Origin: CAWCKS01 sp963763485 | GTDB lineage: Bacteria; Pseudomonadota; Alphaproteobacteria; Rhizobiales; Xanthobacteraceae | Length of the DNA: 64,000 nucleotides | Direction of reading: 5' to 3' | Assembly: GCA_963763485.1 (NCBI GenBank) | Contig: CAVXOW010000009.1 | Span: 310,001-374,000 of the forward strand | Shown here: positions 54,640 to 63,867 of the stretch, piece after piece | How the letters are laid out: each line of letters starts with the position of its first letter | Position numbering within the stretch: the first letter of the stretch is position 1 | Notes under the pieces: generated by a model | Seen by the model: only the letters and a program-made list of their open reading frames with translations | Database searches by the model: none | Told to the model about the DNA's origin: nothing | Made by a program: the position numbers and the translations under genes

Positions 54640-56058
54640 CTAGCCGTCCAGCACCCACGTGTCCTTGGTACCGCCGCCCTGGCTCGAATTGACGACCAGC
54701 GAACCCTCCTTCAGAGCAACCCGCGTCAGCCCGCCCGGTACGATGGTCGTCTGCTCGCGGCCGGTCAGCACGAACGGGCGGAGATCGACGTGGCGCGGCG
54801 CCAGTCCCTTTTCGGTAGCGATCGGGCAGGTCGAGAGCGCGAGCGTCGGCTGGGCGATAAAGCCTTCCGGATGTGCTTTCAGCTTGTCGCGGAACGCCGC
54901 GATCATGTCCTTCGTCGACGCCGGCCCGATCAGCATGCCGTAGCCTCCGGAGCCGTGCACCTCCTTGACCACAAGCTCGTGCAAGTGCTCGAGCACGTAG
55001 GTCAGATCTTTCGGCTCGCGGCAGCGCCAGGTCGGCACGTTCTTCAGGATCGGCTCTTCCGAGAGGTAGAAGCGGACGATCTCCGGCATGTAGCTGTAGA
55101 CCGCCTTGTCGTCGGAAATTCCGGTACCAACCGCGTTGGCGAGCGTGATGTTGCCGGCCATGTAGGCCGACATCAGGCCGGGCACTCCGAGCAGCGAGTC
55201 CGGGCGGAAGGTGAGGGGATCGAGGAAGTCGTCGTCGAGCCGGCGGTACATCACGTCGACCCGCTTCAGACCCTCCGTCGTCCGCATGAAAACCTCCTCG
55301 TTCTTGACGATGAGGTCGCGGCCTTCGACGAGCTCGATGCCGAGCTTGTCGGCCAGGAAGGAGTGTTCGTAATAAGCGGAGTTGTAGATGCCCGGCGTCA
55401 GCAGTGCCACGCTCGGCTCGCCTGCCGCGGTGTCGGGCGCGACCGAGCGCAGCGCGGCCAGCAGGACGTCCGGATAATTCTCGACCGGCGCGACGCGGTG
55501 CCGCGCGAACAGGTCCGGAAACAGCCGCATCATGATCTCGCGGTTTTCCAGCATGTAGGACACGCCCGACGGCGTCCGCGCGTTGTCTTCCAGCACATAG
55601 AATTGTTCGGCATCGTCGCGGACGATGTCGACGCCCGCGATATGGACGTAGATGTCGTGCGGCACGTCCTGGCCGTTCATTTCCGGCCGGAACACCGGAT
55701 TCTGGAAGATCAGGTCATCGGGAATGATGTTGGCGCGCAGGATGTCACGGCCGTGATAGATGTCGCGCAGAAACAGGTTCAGCGCCTTGACGCGCTGCTT
55801 CAGTCCCTTCTCCAGCAGCGTCCATTCCTTTGCGCTGATGATGCGCGGCACCACGTCGAACGGGATCAGCCGCTCCTGGGCCTCGGCGTCGCCGTAGACG
55901 GCGAAGGTGATGCCGATTCGGCGGAACAGCAGCTCGGCTTCCTTGCGCCGATATTCCAGAGCATCCGGCGGCGTCTCCTTCAGCCAGAGCGCAAGCTCTT
56001 TATAGGCGGGACGCAACGCTCCGTCCGGCCCGAACATCTCGTCGAAAGCAACCGCCAT
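54640..56058 (-). CDS. Circularly permuted ATP-grasp protein (amidoligase-type)
   Basis: A 472-residue ATP-grasp enzyme (CP_ATPgrasp type). It begins MAVAFDEMFGPDGALRPAYK. ATP-binding segments are FYVLEDNARTPSGVSYMLEN and VVKEVHGSGGYGMLIGP, the latter a Gly-rich loop. The family is predicted to join amino acids by amide bonds. It is first in the Anbu locus. The order ATP-grasp, alpha-E, transglutaminase, Anbu suggests a ligase-protease pair acting on a small peptide modification; this is a known prediction, not proved. Confidence 0.9.
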   Translation of the reverse strand: MAVAFDEMFGPDGALRPAYKELALWLKETPPDALEYRRKEAELLFRRIGITFAVYGDAEAQERLIPFDVVPRIISAKEWTLLEKGLKQRVKALNLFLRDIYHGRDILRANIIPDDLIFQNPVFRPEMNGQDVPHDIYVHIAGVDIVRDDAEQFYVLEDNARTPSGVSYMLENREIMMRLFPDLFARHRVAPVENYPDVLLAALRSVAPDTAAGEPSVALLTPGIYNSAYYEHSFLADKLGIELVEGRDLIVKNEEVFMRTTEGLKRVDVMYRRLDDDFLDPLTFRPDSLLGVPGLMSAYMAGNITLANAVGTGISDDKAVYSYMPEIVRFYLSEEPILKNVPTWRCREPKDLTYVLEHLHELVVKEVHGSGGYGMLIGPASTKDMIAAFRDKLKAHPEGFIAQPTLALSTCPIATEKGLAPRHVDLRPFVLTGREQTTIVPGGLTRVALKEGSLVVNSSQGGGTKDTWVLDG

Positions 56059-56295
56059 GTATTGTAGGACTGCTTTTCCCCTTACGCCTCCTGAACGACA
56101 GGTCGGCTCAAACTGATGGTAGCAAGGGCCGGGCCAGCGCGATAAGCATCGATGTTGGTGTATTGGTAGCGTGTCAGGCAGCGCCGTGCCACAAAAATAG
56201 GCTCATCGCTGCCGCTTGCGCAGGCAGGCCGGGGCGGTTTGAATGCGAAATGGAATGCGCGAGCCCGAATGGTGCGCGCCCGAAGGAGAGGGGTC

Positions 56296-57030
56296 ATGAC
56301 CGACATCGTCACGGCAGCGATTCTGGTGATCGGGGATGAAATTCTGTCCGGGCGCACCAAGGACAAGAACATCGGGTTCATTGCCGAGTACCTGACCAAT
56401 ATCGGCATCGACCTGAAGGAGGTCCGCGTCGTCGCCGATGACGAGGACGACATCATTGCCGCGCTGAATGCGCTGCGCAAACGCTATGATTATGTGTTCA
56501 CGACCGGTGGCATCGGCCCGACCCATGACGACATCACCGCCGACAGCATCGCCAAGGCATTTGGCGTAGGCATCCACCACCATCCCGAGGTGGTCGAGCG
56601 CTTCCGCAAGCGCTTTCAGGGCGATCTCAACGAAGCGCGGTTGCGGATGGCGCGGGTGCCTGACGGCGCATCGCTGGTCGAAAGCGCGACCATCATGGCG
56701 CCAGGCTTCTGGATCGAGAACGTCATCACCATGGCCGGCGTGCCGTCGATCATGCAGGCGATGATGGATATCGTGGCGCCAAAGCTGCGTTCGGGCCCGC
56801 GGATGCTGTCGGAGAGCGTGCGCGCCAACGCCCGCGAGGGCGACATCGGCACGCCGTTGCGCGAAATCCAGGAAGCGCATCCGGATACGGTGATCGGCAG
56901 CTATCCGTTCATGGACGAGGACAAGAAGCCGAACACCAATCTCGTGGTGCGCTCGCGCGATCCGGAGAAGCTGCGCGCGGCGATGGACGCCGTGCAGGCG
57001 ATGCTCACGACGGTGAAGCGGACGGTTTAA
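56296..57030 (+). CDS. CinA-like competence/damage-inducible protein (molybdopterin-binding fold)
   Basis: A 244-residue protein that equals the N-terminal CinA/MoCF-like domain. Motifs are AAILVIGDEILSGRTKDKNI, then YVFTTGGIGPTHDDITADSI and MAPGFWIENVITMAGVPSIM. The C-terminal CinA (nicotinamide-nucleotide amidase) domain is missing, so it is a short form. AAGGAGAGG lies before the ATG at 56296. It is divergent from the Anbu locus (56058) over about 240 bases without another gene. A GNAT gene begins immediately after it. Confidence 0.87.
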   Translation: MTDIVTAAILVIGDEILSGRTKDKNIGFIAEYLTNIGIDLKEVRVVADDEDDIIAALNALRKRYDYVFTTGGIGPTHDDITADSIAKAFGVGIHHHPEVVERFRKRFQGDLNEARLRMARVPDGASLVESATIMAPGFWIENVITMAGVPSIMQAMMDIVAPKLRSGPRMLSESVRANAREGDIGTPLREIQEAHPDTVIGSYPFMDEDKKPNTNLVVRSRDPEKLRAAMDAVQAMLTTVKRTV

Positions 57031-57501
57031 GTGACGCTCACGACGCGGCCGGTCACGACGGATGATCTGGAGCTGATCTGCGAGCAGCGCGAACGGCTGT
57101 TCCGGGAGTTGAACGCGCCGGGACGCACCGAAGAAATCCTGAAAACCCAGACCGAGCACTTCCGGCCGTGGCTGGCGCAACGGCTGCGCGATGGCTCGTA
57201 TTTCGGTTACATTGTCGAGGACGCCGGCAAGCCCATCGCAGGGATCGGCTTGATGCTGATCGACTGGCCGCCGGGGCCGGCGCATCCGACATCAGACAAG
57301 CGCGGCTACGTGCTCAACGTGTTTGTCGAGCCGTCGCACCGGCGGAATGGTCTTGCAGCAAAGCTGATGGAAGTCGCCGATAAGGAGTTTGCAAGGCGCG
57401 GCGTCACCTACGCCATTCTGAACGCCACCAGGATGGGCCGGCCGCTCTACGAAAAGCTTGGCTGGGCTGCGACCAACGAAATGGCGAAGGCCTTGCAATG
57501 A
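57031..57501 (+). CDS. GNAT N-acetyltransferase
   Basis: A 156-residue acetyltransferase starting at a GTG directly after the CinA-like stop. The acetyl-CoA site is seen in YVLNVFVEPSHRRNGLAAKL (Arg-Arg-Asn-Gly-Leu, the Q/RxxGxG/A loop). The C-terminal YEKLGWAATNEM is typical. The substrate is unknown. The direct junction with the CinA-like gene implies coupling. Confidence 0.86.
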   Translation: MTLTTRPVTTDDLELICEQRERLFRELNAPGRTEEILKTQTEHFRPWLAQRLRDGSYFGYIVEDAGKPIAGIGLMLIDWPPGPAHPTSDKRGYVLNVFVEPSHRRNGLAAKLMEVADKEFARRGVTYAILNATRMGRPLYEKLGWAATNEMAKALQ

Positions 57502-57538
57502 TCCTTGCAATGATGATGCAAGCGCATCGGGTGACAGC

Positions 57539-58051
57539 ATGAGCGAGAAGACCGCGCCGCCGCCGGACAAGATGTTTCCGGTGTCGTGGGACCAGTTCCA
57601 TCGCGACTCCCGCGCGCTGGCCTGGCGCCTGAACGGGCTTGGCCCGTTCCATGCCATCGTCGCGATCACCCGCGGCGGCCTCGTGCCGGCTGCGATCGTC
57701 GCCCGTGAATTGAACATTCGCATCATCGACACGGTCTGCGTGACCAGCCGCGCGCATCAGACCGAGGTCGATTTGAAGTTGTTGAAAGGTGTCTCGGCCA
57801 GCGTCGCAAAGCTCGGTGGCGGCCGGGGCAAGAACCTGCTGATCGTCGATGACCTCGTCGACACCGGCAAGACCGCCAAGGTGGTGCGCGATCTGCTGCC
57901 CGAAGCGCATTTCGCCACCGTCTACGCCAAGCCGTTGGGGCGCCCGCTGGTCGACACTTTTGTGACCGAGGTGTCACAGGACACCTGGATCTTCTTTCCG
58001 ACGGACACCGGTCTGGCCTTCCAGCCACCGCTGCGTGAGGGGGGCGCGTAA
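57539..58051 (+). CDS. gpt: Xanthine phosphoribosyltransferase (Gpt-like)
   Basis: A 170-residue purine salvage enzyme. The PRPP motif is NLLIVDDLVDTGKTAK. The flexible region is IVAITRGGLVPAAIVARELN, and the base site is DTWIFFPTDTGLAFQPP. It converts xanthine or guanine and PRPP to the monophosphate in the cytosol. A GTG-rich upstream region gives several starts; ATG 57539 is chosen since MSEKTAPPPD starts the family-like region. Six bases separate it from the next gene. Confidence 0.9.
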   Translation: MSEKTAPPPDKMFPVSWDQFHRDSRALAWRLNGLGPFHAIVAITRGGLVPAAIVARELNIRIIDTVCVTSRAHQTEVDLKLLKGVSASVAKLGGGRGKNLLIVDDLVDTGKTAKVVRDLLPEAHFATVYAKPLGRPLVDTFVTEVSQDTWIFFPTDTGLAFQPPLREGGA

Positions 58052-58057
58052 TTTCAA

Positions 58058-58840
58058 ATGCCGCGTTTTGCTTCAAACCTGAACTGGATGTTCCCCGAAT
58101 GGCCGCTGGCCGAGCGCTTTGCTGCCGCGGCTGACGCCGGCTTCACCGCGATCGAGATCCTGGTGCCATACGAGCTGCCGGCCGACGTCATCGCCCGCGA
58201 GCTCGCGCGCCACAAGCTGACGGCGGTGCTGTTCAACACGCCGACGGGAAACCGCGAGGCCGGCGATCGCGGGCTTGCGGCGCCGCCTGATCGTTTCGAC
58301 GAATTCCGGGCGTGCGTCGAGCTGGCGTTGAACTACGCCAAAGCTTGCGCGGTGAAGCGATTGCACGTCGTTGCCGGAATCGGTGAGCGCAGCGATCCGC
58401 GCGCCATCGCGGCCTATCGCAAGTCGGTGAGCTGGGCCGCCGAACGTTTGGCGGGCGAGGGCATCGACGTCATGCTGGAGCCGATCAACCGGCGCGACAT
58501 TCCGGGCTTTTTCCTCAACGATTTTGGTTTCGCCGCGGACCTGATCAACGAGCTCAGGCTGCCCAATGTAAAGCTGCAGTTCGACATCTATCACCGCCAG
58601 ATCCTGCACGGCGATATCATCGAAGGCTTGCACCAGCTGTTGCCGATCACCGGCCACATCCAGATTGCCGGCGTGCCCGGCCGCTACGAGCCGGACGACC
58701 AATGCGAACAGAACTATCCGTTCCTGTTCGCCGAGCTCGATCGACTTGGTTATGCCGGCTACGTCAGTGGTGAGTACCGGCCGCGGACAACGACGGTTGC
58801 AGGACTTGGCTGGTTCAAGCCGTATGTGGGGAAGCGGTAA
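58058..58840 (+). CDS. Hydroxypyruvate isomerase-like TIM-barrel protein
   Basis: A 260-residue TIM barrel of the hydroxypyruvate isomerase/OtnI group. It begins MPRFASNLNWMFPEWPLAER and has the metal/substrate motifs DAGFTAIEILVPYELPADVI, VMLEPINRRDIPGFFLND, LQFDIYHRQILHGDI and the Glu in YVSGEYRPR. It isomerises hydroxypyruvate or 2-oxotetronates. It is close to gpt (6 bases), but the two functions are not obviously linked. Confidence 0.88.
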   Translation: MPRFASNLNWMFPEWPLAERFAAAADAGFTAIEILVPYELPADVIARELARHKLTAVLFNTPTGNREAGDRGLAAPPDRFDEFRACVELALNYAKACAVKRLHVVAGIGERSDPRAIAAYRKSVSWAAERLAGEGIDVMLEPINRRDIPGFFLNDFGFAADLINELRLPNVKLQFDIYHRQILHGDIIEGLHQLLPITGHIQIAGVPGRYEPDDQCEQNYPFLFAELDRLGYAGYVSGEYRPRTTTVAGLGWFKPYVGKR

Positions 58841-58876
58841 GGCTGATCGTCCTTAGCCCAACTTCAATGAGGTCTC

Positions 58877-59857
58877 ATGGCTACGCTCGCGCCGATCGAC
58901 GAAGTCGAAATCCAGATTCTCGTCGATAACACCACGGACGGCTTGTCGACGACGCCGACGCACGTCGAGAGCGAGTTTGGCGGCCTCGGGCGCCGCCGCC
59001 AGCCATTCGGTTCAGCGCGTTGCCTGTGCTGCGCGGTGCACGGGTTGTCGTGTCTGGTCACTGCAACACGGGGAGCGGTTACCCACGCCGTACTGTTCGA
59101 CAGCGGGCCCGAAGACTACGCGTTCGAGCGCAATACCACTCGGCTTGGCGCCGATCTCGGCAAGGTCGAGAGCATCGTCCTTTCGCATGGCCATTGGGAT
59201 CACTCCGGCGCTATGTTCCTTGCAATCGACGCCATTCGCCGTGGCAATGGCGCTCGCGAGGTGCCGTACTACGCACACCCCGGCATGTTTCGGCCCCGTG
59301 GCATGATGGGGCCCGGCGGCGCGGTGCGGCCGATGGATCCGGTGCCGGCAATCGATGATCTGGCACAGCGCGGGGCGCGGGTCATTGCCACGACCGAGCC
59401 GCAGAGCTTCCTCGACGAGATGTTCTTCGTTAGTGGCGAAATTCCGCGGGTCACGCCGTTCGAACGCGGATTGCCAGGACAGGTCCGCCGCACCGAAGAT
59501 GGCAGGGGATGGGAGAAGGACGAACTGCTCCTCGACGAGCGCTGGCTCGGCGTCCACGTCAAGGATAAGGGCCTCGTTGTGCTGAGCGCCTGTTCGCATG
59601 CCGGTATCGTCAACGTGCTAAAGCACGCGCGAGCAAGCTTCCCGGATGTGCCCATCCATGCGGTTATGGGAGGCTTTCATTTGTCTGGCGCGAATGAAGA
59701 GATCATCCCGCAGACGGTCGAAGCAATGAGGGAATTCGGGCTCGCGACGATCGCAGCCGGCCACTGCACCGGATGGCGTGCGATCGGCGCGCTCAGTAAT
59801 GCGTTCGGTGACAAGGTTCTGGCGCCAACAGCCGTCGGCAAGAGGTTCAGCTTTTAG
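58877..59857 (+). CDS. MBL-fold metallohydrolase (pterin-synthase-like subgroup)
   Basis: A 326-residue metallo-beta-lactamase-fold protein. The Zn motif is SHGHWDHSG (HxHxDH). Further ligands are in SACSHAGIVN and GGFHLSGAN, and the C-terminal AAGHCTGWRA. The Cys pair near the N-terminus (RCLCCAVHGLSC) is striking. The subgroup resembles the methanopterin-biosynthesis RFA-P synthase-like proteins, many of uncertain function. Its stop is immediately followed by the stop of the convergent MetE-like gene. Confidence 0.84.
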   Translation: MATLAPIDEVEIQILVDNTTDGLSTTPTHVESEFGGLGRRRQPFGSARCLCCAVHGLSCLVTATRGAVTHAVLFDSGPEDYAFERNTTRLGADLGKVESIVLSHGHWDHSGAMFLAIDAIRRGNGAREVPYYAHPGMFRPRGMMGPGGAVRPMDPVPAIDDLAQRGARVIATTEPQSFLDEMFFVSGEIPRVTPFERGLPGQVRRTEDGRGWEKDELLLDERWLGVHVKDKGLVVLSACSHAGIVNVLKHARASFPDVPIHAVMGGFHLSGANEEIIPQTVEAMREFGLATIAAGHCTGWRAIGALSNAFGDKVLAPTAVGKRFSF

Positions 59858-60880
59858 CTACCCGAACCTTTCCCTCGCCAGCTTGGCGCCGGCGCCGAGC
59901 GCGGCGAGCTTGGCTTCCGCAATGTCGCGCCGCATCGGCGCCATGCCGCAGTTAGTCGTCGGCATGATGTTCTCTTTCGGTGCGAATTTCATGACGTCGG
60001 CGATCACATTGGCGACGTCTTCCGCGGTCTCGACCTGATCGGTCGCGACGTCGATCACGCCGGCCTGCACCACCTTGCCCTTGAGCAGGGCGATCAACTC
60101 CAGCGGCACCTTTGAATTGCGGCACTCGATAGCGACCTGCTGGATTGCGCTCTCGGCGATCACCGGGAACGTCAATTCATACTGCCGCCACTCGCTGCCG
60201 AGCGTTTGCTTCCAGTCGGTGTTGGCCTTGATGCCGTAGCCGTAGCAGATGTGAACCGCGGTCGCGCAGGTTAGCCCTTGCGCGGCACGCTCCAGCGCGG
60301 CCATGCCCCAGTCGCGCACCTGGTCCATGTAGACGTTGAAGGCGGGCTCGTCGAACTGAATCATGTCGACACCGTCGGCCTCAAGCGCGCGAACTTCCTC
60401 GTTGAGCAGTTCGGCGAACGCAAACGCCATCTTGACGCGGTCGCCATAGTGACGGTCGGCGATGGTATCGACGATGGTCATCGGGCCGGGCAGGGTGAAT
60501 TTCAGCTTGCGTGTCGTGTGGGCGCGTGCCGCGCGGGCCTCGTCGGCATGCACGCGGCTGCGCAGGCGCAAGGGCGCTACCACCTGCGGCACCATCGCCT
60601 TATAGCGATCGTTGCGGATGCCCATCTCGACCTTGTGGGCGAAATCGATGCCCTCGACGCGCTCGAGGAAGCCGTGGACGAAGTGCTGCCGCGCCTGCTC
60701 GCCTTCGGTGACGATGTCGATGCCGGCGTCCTCCTGCAGCTTGACCGCGAGCAGCGTGGCGTCGCGCTTCGCTGCGGCCAGCGCCGCGCCCTCGAGCTTC
60801 CATGGTGCCCACAGCACGTTGGGCTCGGCGAGCCACTCCGGCTTCGGCAGCGAACCCGCAATCGTGGTCGGAAACAGCAT
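59858..60880 (-). CDS. Methionine synthase-like (MetE C-terminal family) protein
   Basis: A 340-residue protein of the cobalamin-independent methionine synthase C-terminal family. It begins MLFPTTIAGSLPKPEWLAEP, has QFDEPAFNVYMDQVRDWGM, and the Zn-binding His and Cys in AVHICYGYG plus the late Cys in MPTTNCGMAPMRRDI. It lacks the N-terminal half of MetE, as in archaeal-type MetE and related demethylation enzymes. The methyl donor and acceptor are unknown. The ATG at 60880 is chosen since MLFPTT starts the family. Confidence 0.86.
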   Translation of the reverse strand: MLFPTTIAGSLPKPEWLAEPNVLWAPWKLEGAALAAAKRDATLLAVKLQEDAGIDIVTEGEQARQHFVHGFLERVEGIDFAHKVEMGIRNDRYKAMVPQVVAPLRLRSRVHADEARAARAHTTRKLKFTLPGPMTIVDTIADRHYGDRVKMAFAFAELLNEEVRALEADGVDMIQFDEPAFNVYMDQVRDWGMAALERAAQGLTCATAVHICYGYGIKANTDWKQTLGSEWRQYELTFPVIAESAIQQVAIECRNSKVPLELIALLKGKVVQAGVIDVATDQVETAEDVANVIADVMKFAPKENIMPTTNCGMAPMRRDIAEAKLAALGAGAKLARERFG

Positions 60881-61003
60881 TTTGAGGTCCCCGCGATCCT
60901 GCCTTCGTCTATCGCCAGACGCTGCCCTTGTCATGCGGCGGTTGCGAACGGTGATTGGGTGGCAGGGCTGGCACGGCTTGCCTGCGCCGACTTTTTCCGA
61001 TTT

Positions 61004-61053
61004 GCGCATGTCCCTGGTCGGAAAACCGGTGCCCACTTTTCCGGGACATACGC
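61004..61053. repeat. Inverted repeat, family E, copy 3 (opposite orientation)
   Basis: GCGCATGTCCCTGG...CCGGGACATACGC with CGGAAAACCGGTGCCCACTT between. It is the reverse orientation of the copies at 46800 and 51795. It lies between divergent MetE-like and isomerase genes. Confidence 0.82.
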
Positions 61054-61091
61054 TACGATGCCGCCGACTTCGCCCAAGGAAACCAACAAAA

Positions 61092-61706
61092 ATGATCGAA
61101 TTCTTCTTCGACTGCTCCAGTCCCTGGACTTATCTCGCGTTTCACAACATCCAGCCGATTGCCCAAAAGTATAATGTGCCGATCACCTGGCGGCCGGTCC
61201 TGGTCGGCGGCATTTTTAATGCGGTCAACCCGAGCGTCTACAACAACCGCAACGCGCCGGTGCCGGCCAAGCAGCGCTATAGCGCCAAGGACCTGCAGGA
61301 CTGGGCGCGTTCGGCTGGCATCAAGATCAAGATGCCGCCGACGGTGTTCCCGGTGAACGCGGTGAAATCGATGCGCGGCTGTATCGTTGCCGACCGCGAG
61401 GGCAAGCTCGTGCCGTTCGCGACCGCCTGCTTCGAGGCCTATTGGGGTGACGATGCCGACATCTCCAGGGACGACGTGCTGACAAAGATCTGCCAGAGCG
61501 TGCGGATGGACCCGGAAAAATTCTTTGCCGCGATCAGCGAGCAGCCGGTCAAGGACCAGCTCAAGGCCAACACGGACGAGGTGATTGCGCGCGGCGGTTA
61601 CGGCTCGCCGACCATGTTTGTCGACAAGACCGACATGTACTTTGGCAACGACCGGCTGCCGCTCTTGCGCGAAGCGGTCGAGCGCAAGCTCGGCGTGCGG
61701 GCATAA
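61092..61706 (+). CDS. DsbA-like 2-hydroxychromene-2-carboxylate isomerase family protein
   Basis: A 204-residue thioredoxin-fold protein. It begins MIEFFFDCSSPWTYLAFHNI, in which the Ser-Pro near residue 10 replaces the DsbA CxxC, as in the isomerase group. The C-terminal GGYGSPTMFVDKTDMYFGND is diagnostic. The group acts in naphthalene-type degradation or as kappa-class GST. Which aromatic substrate is used here is unknown. Genes for quinone oxidoreductase and enoyl-CoA hydratase nearby may be catabolic partners, though no clear operon is seen. Confidence 0.87.
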   Translation: MIEFFFDCSSPWTYLAFHNIQPIAQKYNVPITWRPVLVGGIFNAVNPSVYNNRNAPVPAKQRYSAKDLQDWARSAGIKIKMPPTVFPVNAVKSMRGCIVADREGKLVPFATACFEAYWGDDADISRDDVLTKICQSVRMDPEKFFAAISEQPVKDQLKANTDEVIARGGYGSPTMFVDKTDMYFGNDRLPLLREAVERKLGVRA

Positions 61707-61743
61707 CGCTCGTGTTGAAGCTTGTGCGGTCAACTGACCTTAC

Positions 61744-61847
61744 TCCCTCCCCCCTTGTGGGGGAGGGGTGGGGAGGGGGGTCCATCGAGGGACTGAGAAC
61801 TCTCGCAGCCACCCCCACCCCTAACCCCTCCCCACAAGGGGGAGGGG
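61744..61847. repeat. Palindromic repeat, family G
   Basis: The ends are CCCTCCCCCCTTGTGGGGGAGGG and CCCCTCCCCACAAGGGGGAGGGG with a middle CCATCGAGGGACTGAGAACT. It lies between the isomerase and quinone oxidoreductase genes. Confidence 0.85.
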
Positions 61848-61863
61848 AAAAGAGAAAGACAAG

Positions 61864-62835
61864 ATGCCCAGGGCGATGATCTGCCGCGAGCTCGGCGCGC
61901 CCGAGGTGCTGCGGCTGGAGAGTTTTAAGTCAAAGCCGCTCGCGGCCGGCCAGGTGCGAGTCGCTGTGCGTGCGGCCGGCCTGAACTATCCCGACGTGCT
62001 GATGGTCGCGGGCGACTATCAGCACAAGCCGCCGCTGCCGTTCATTCCGGGGATGGAAGCGGCCGGGGACGTCGTCGAGGTGGCAGGCGGCGTGGCCGGG
62101 GTTGCTGTCGGCGATCGCGCCATCGTCAAGAGCAGGGGCGCGCTGACGGAGGAGATCGTCGTCGCACCGTCGGCGCTCGCACCCATGCCGAAGAATTTCG
62201 ACTACGCGCAGGGCGCTACGTTTCTCGCAGCTCACGGTACCGCCTACTACGGCCTGGTCGACCGCGCGCGGATCAAGCCGGGCGAAACGCTGCTGGTGCA
62301 CGGCGCGGCCGGCGGCGTCGGCCTTGCCGCCGTCGAACTCGGCAAGGTTTACGGAGCAACCGTCATTGCGGTCGCCTCGACCGAGGAAAAACTCGCAATC
62401 GCCCGGCAGCGCGGCGCCGATTATACGCTGCTCGCCGGCCAGCCGTTCCGCGACAAGGTCAAGGAGCTGACCGGAGGCAGGGGCGCCGACGTGGTGTTCG
62501 ATCCGGTCGGCGGTGCGGTGTTCGAGGAAAGCGTTCGCTGCATCAACTGGGGCGCCCGGCTGATCATCGTCGGCTTCCTCGCCGGCGTCGGCGTGGCGCG
62601 GACCAACCTCGTGCTGATCAAGAATGCGACCGTGCACGGCATCCGCGCCGGAGAAGCCGTGCGACGCGACCCGTCGCTCGGGCCGCCGCGCCAGCGCGAC
62701 TTGATGGCGTTTGCGGAAGCCGGAAAAATTTCGCCGAACATCTCGCACCGCCTGCCGCTCGAGCGCACCGCGGAAGCGATGCGGCTCCTGATAGACCGCA
62801 AGGCGATCGGCCGGGTCGCGGTGGTGATGGGGTGA
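61864..62835 (+). CDS. NADPH:quinone oxidoreductase, zinc-free alcohol-dehydrogenase family
   Basis: A 323-residue medium-chain reductase of the quinone oxidoreductase type. The N-terminus has AAGLNYPDVLMVAGDYQHKP. The NADPH motif is VHGAAGGVGLAAVELGKVYG. There are no structural zinc Cys. The C-terminus is typical (ERTAEAMRLLIDRKAIGRVA). It reduces quinones or activated double bonds with NADPH. Confidence 0.9.
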   Translation: MPRAMICRELGAPEVLRLESFKSKPLAAGQVRVAVRAAGLNYPDVLMVAGDYQHKPPLPFIPGMEAAGDVVEVAGGVAGVAVGDRAIVKSRGALTEEIVVAPSALAPMPKNFDYAQGATFLAAHGTAYYGLVDRARIKPGETLLVHGAAGGVGLAAVELGKVYGATVIAVASTEEKLAIARQRGADYTLLAGQPFRDKVKELTGGRGADVVFDPVGGAVFEESVRCINWGARLIIVGFLAGVGVARTNLVLIKNATVHGIRAGEAVRRDPSLGPPRQRDLMAFAEAGKISPNISHRLPLERTAEAMRLLIDRKAIGRVAVVMG

Positions 62836-62842
62836 GGTTTCT

Positions 62843-62952
62843 CCTCATGGTGAGGAGCATCGCGTTAGCGATGCGTCTCGAACCATGCGGCCCCGGAATC
62901 ACCGGCCTCATCCTTCGAGACGCTCGCCTTTGGCGAGCTCCTCAGGATGAGG
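62843..62952. repeat. Palindromic repeat, family C, copy 3
   Basis: 110 bases. The ends are CTCATGGTGAGGAGC and GAGCTCCTCAGGATGAGG, and the inner part has ATGCGTCTCGAACCATG and CTCATCCTTCGAGACGC. It is similar to the element inside groESL. It separates convergent genes. Confidence 0.85.
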
Positions 62953-62976
62953 GGCAAGCGCTGGGCGGGTGGCCCG

Positions 62977-63867
<891 letters not shown>

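Noticed and set aside
54625..56067. 480-codon open frame opposite the ATP-grasp gene
   Set aside because: Antisense shadow; the ATP-grasp frame has clear family motifs.
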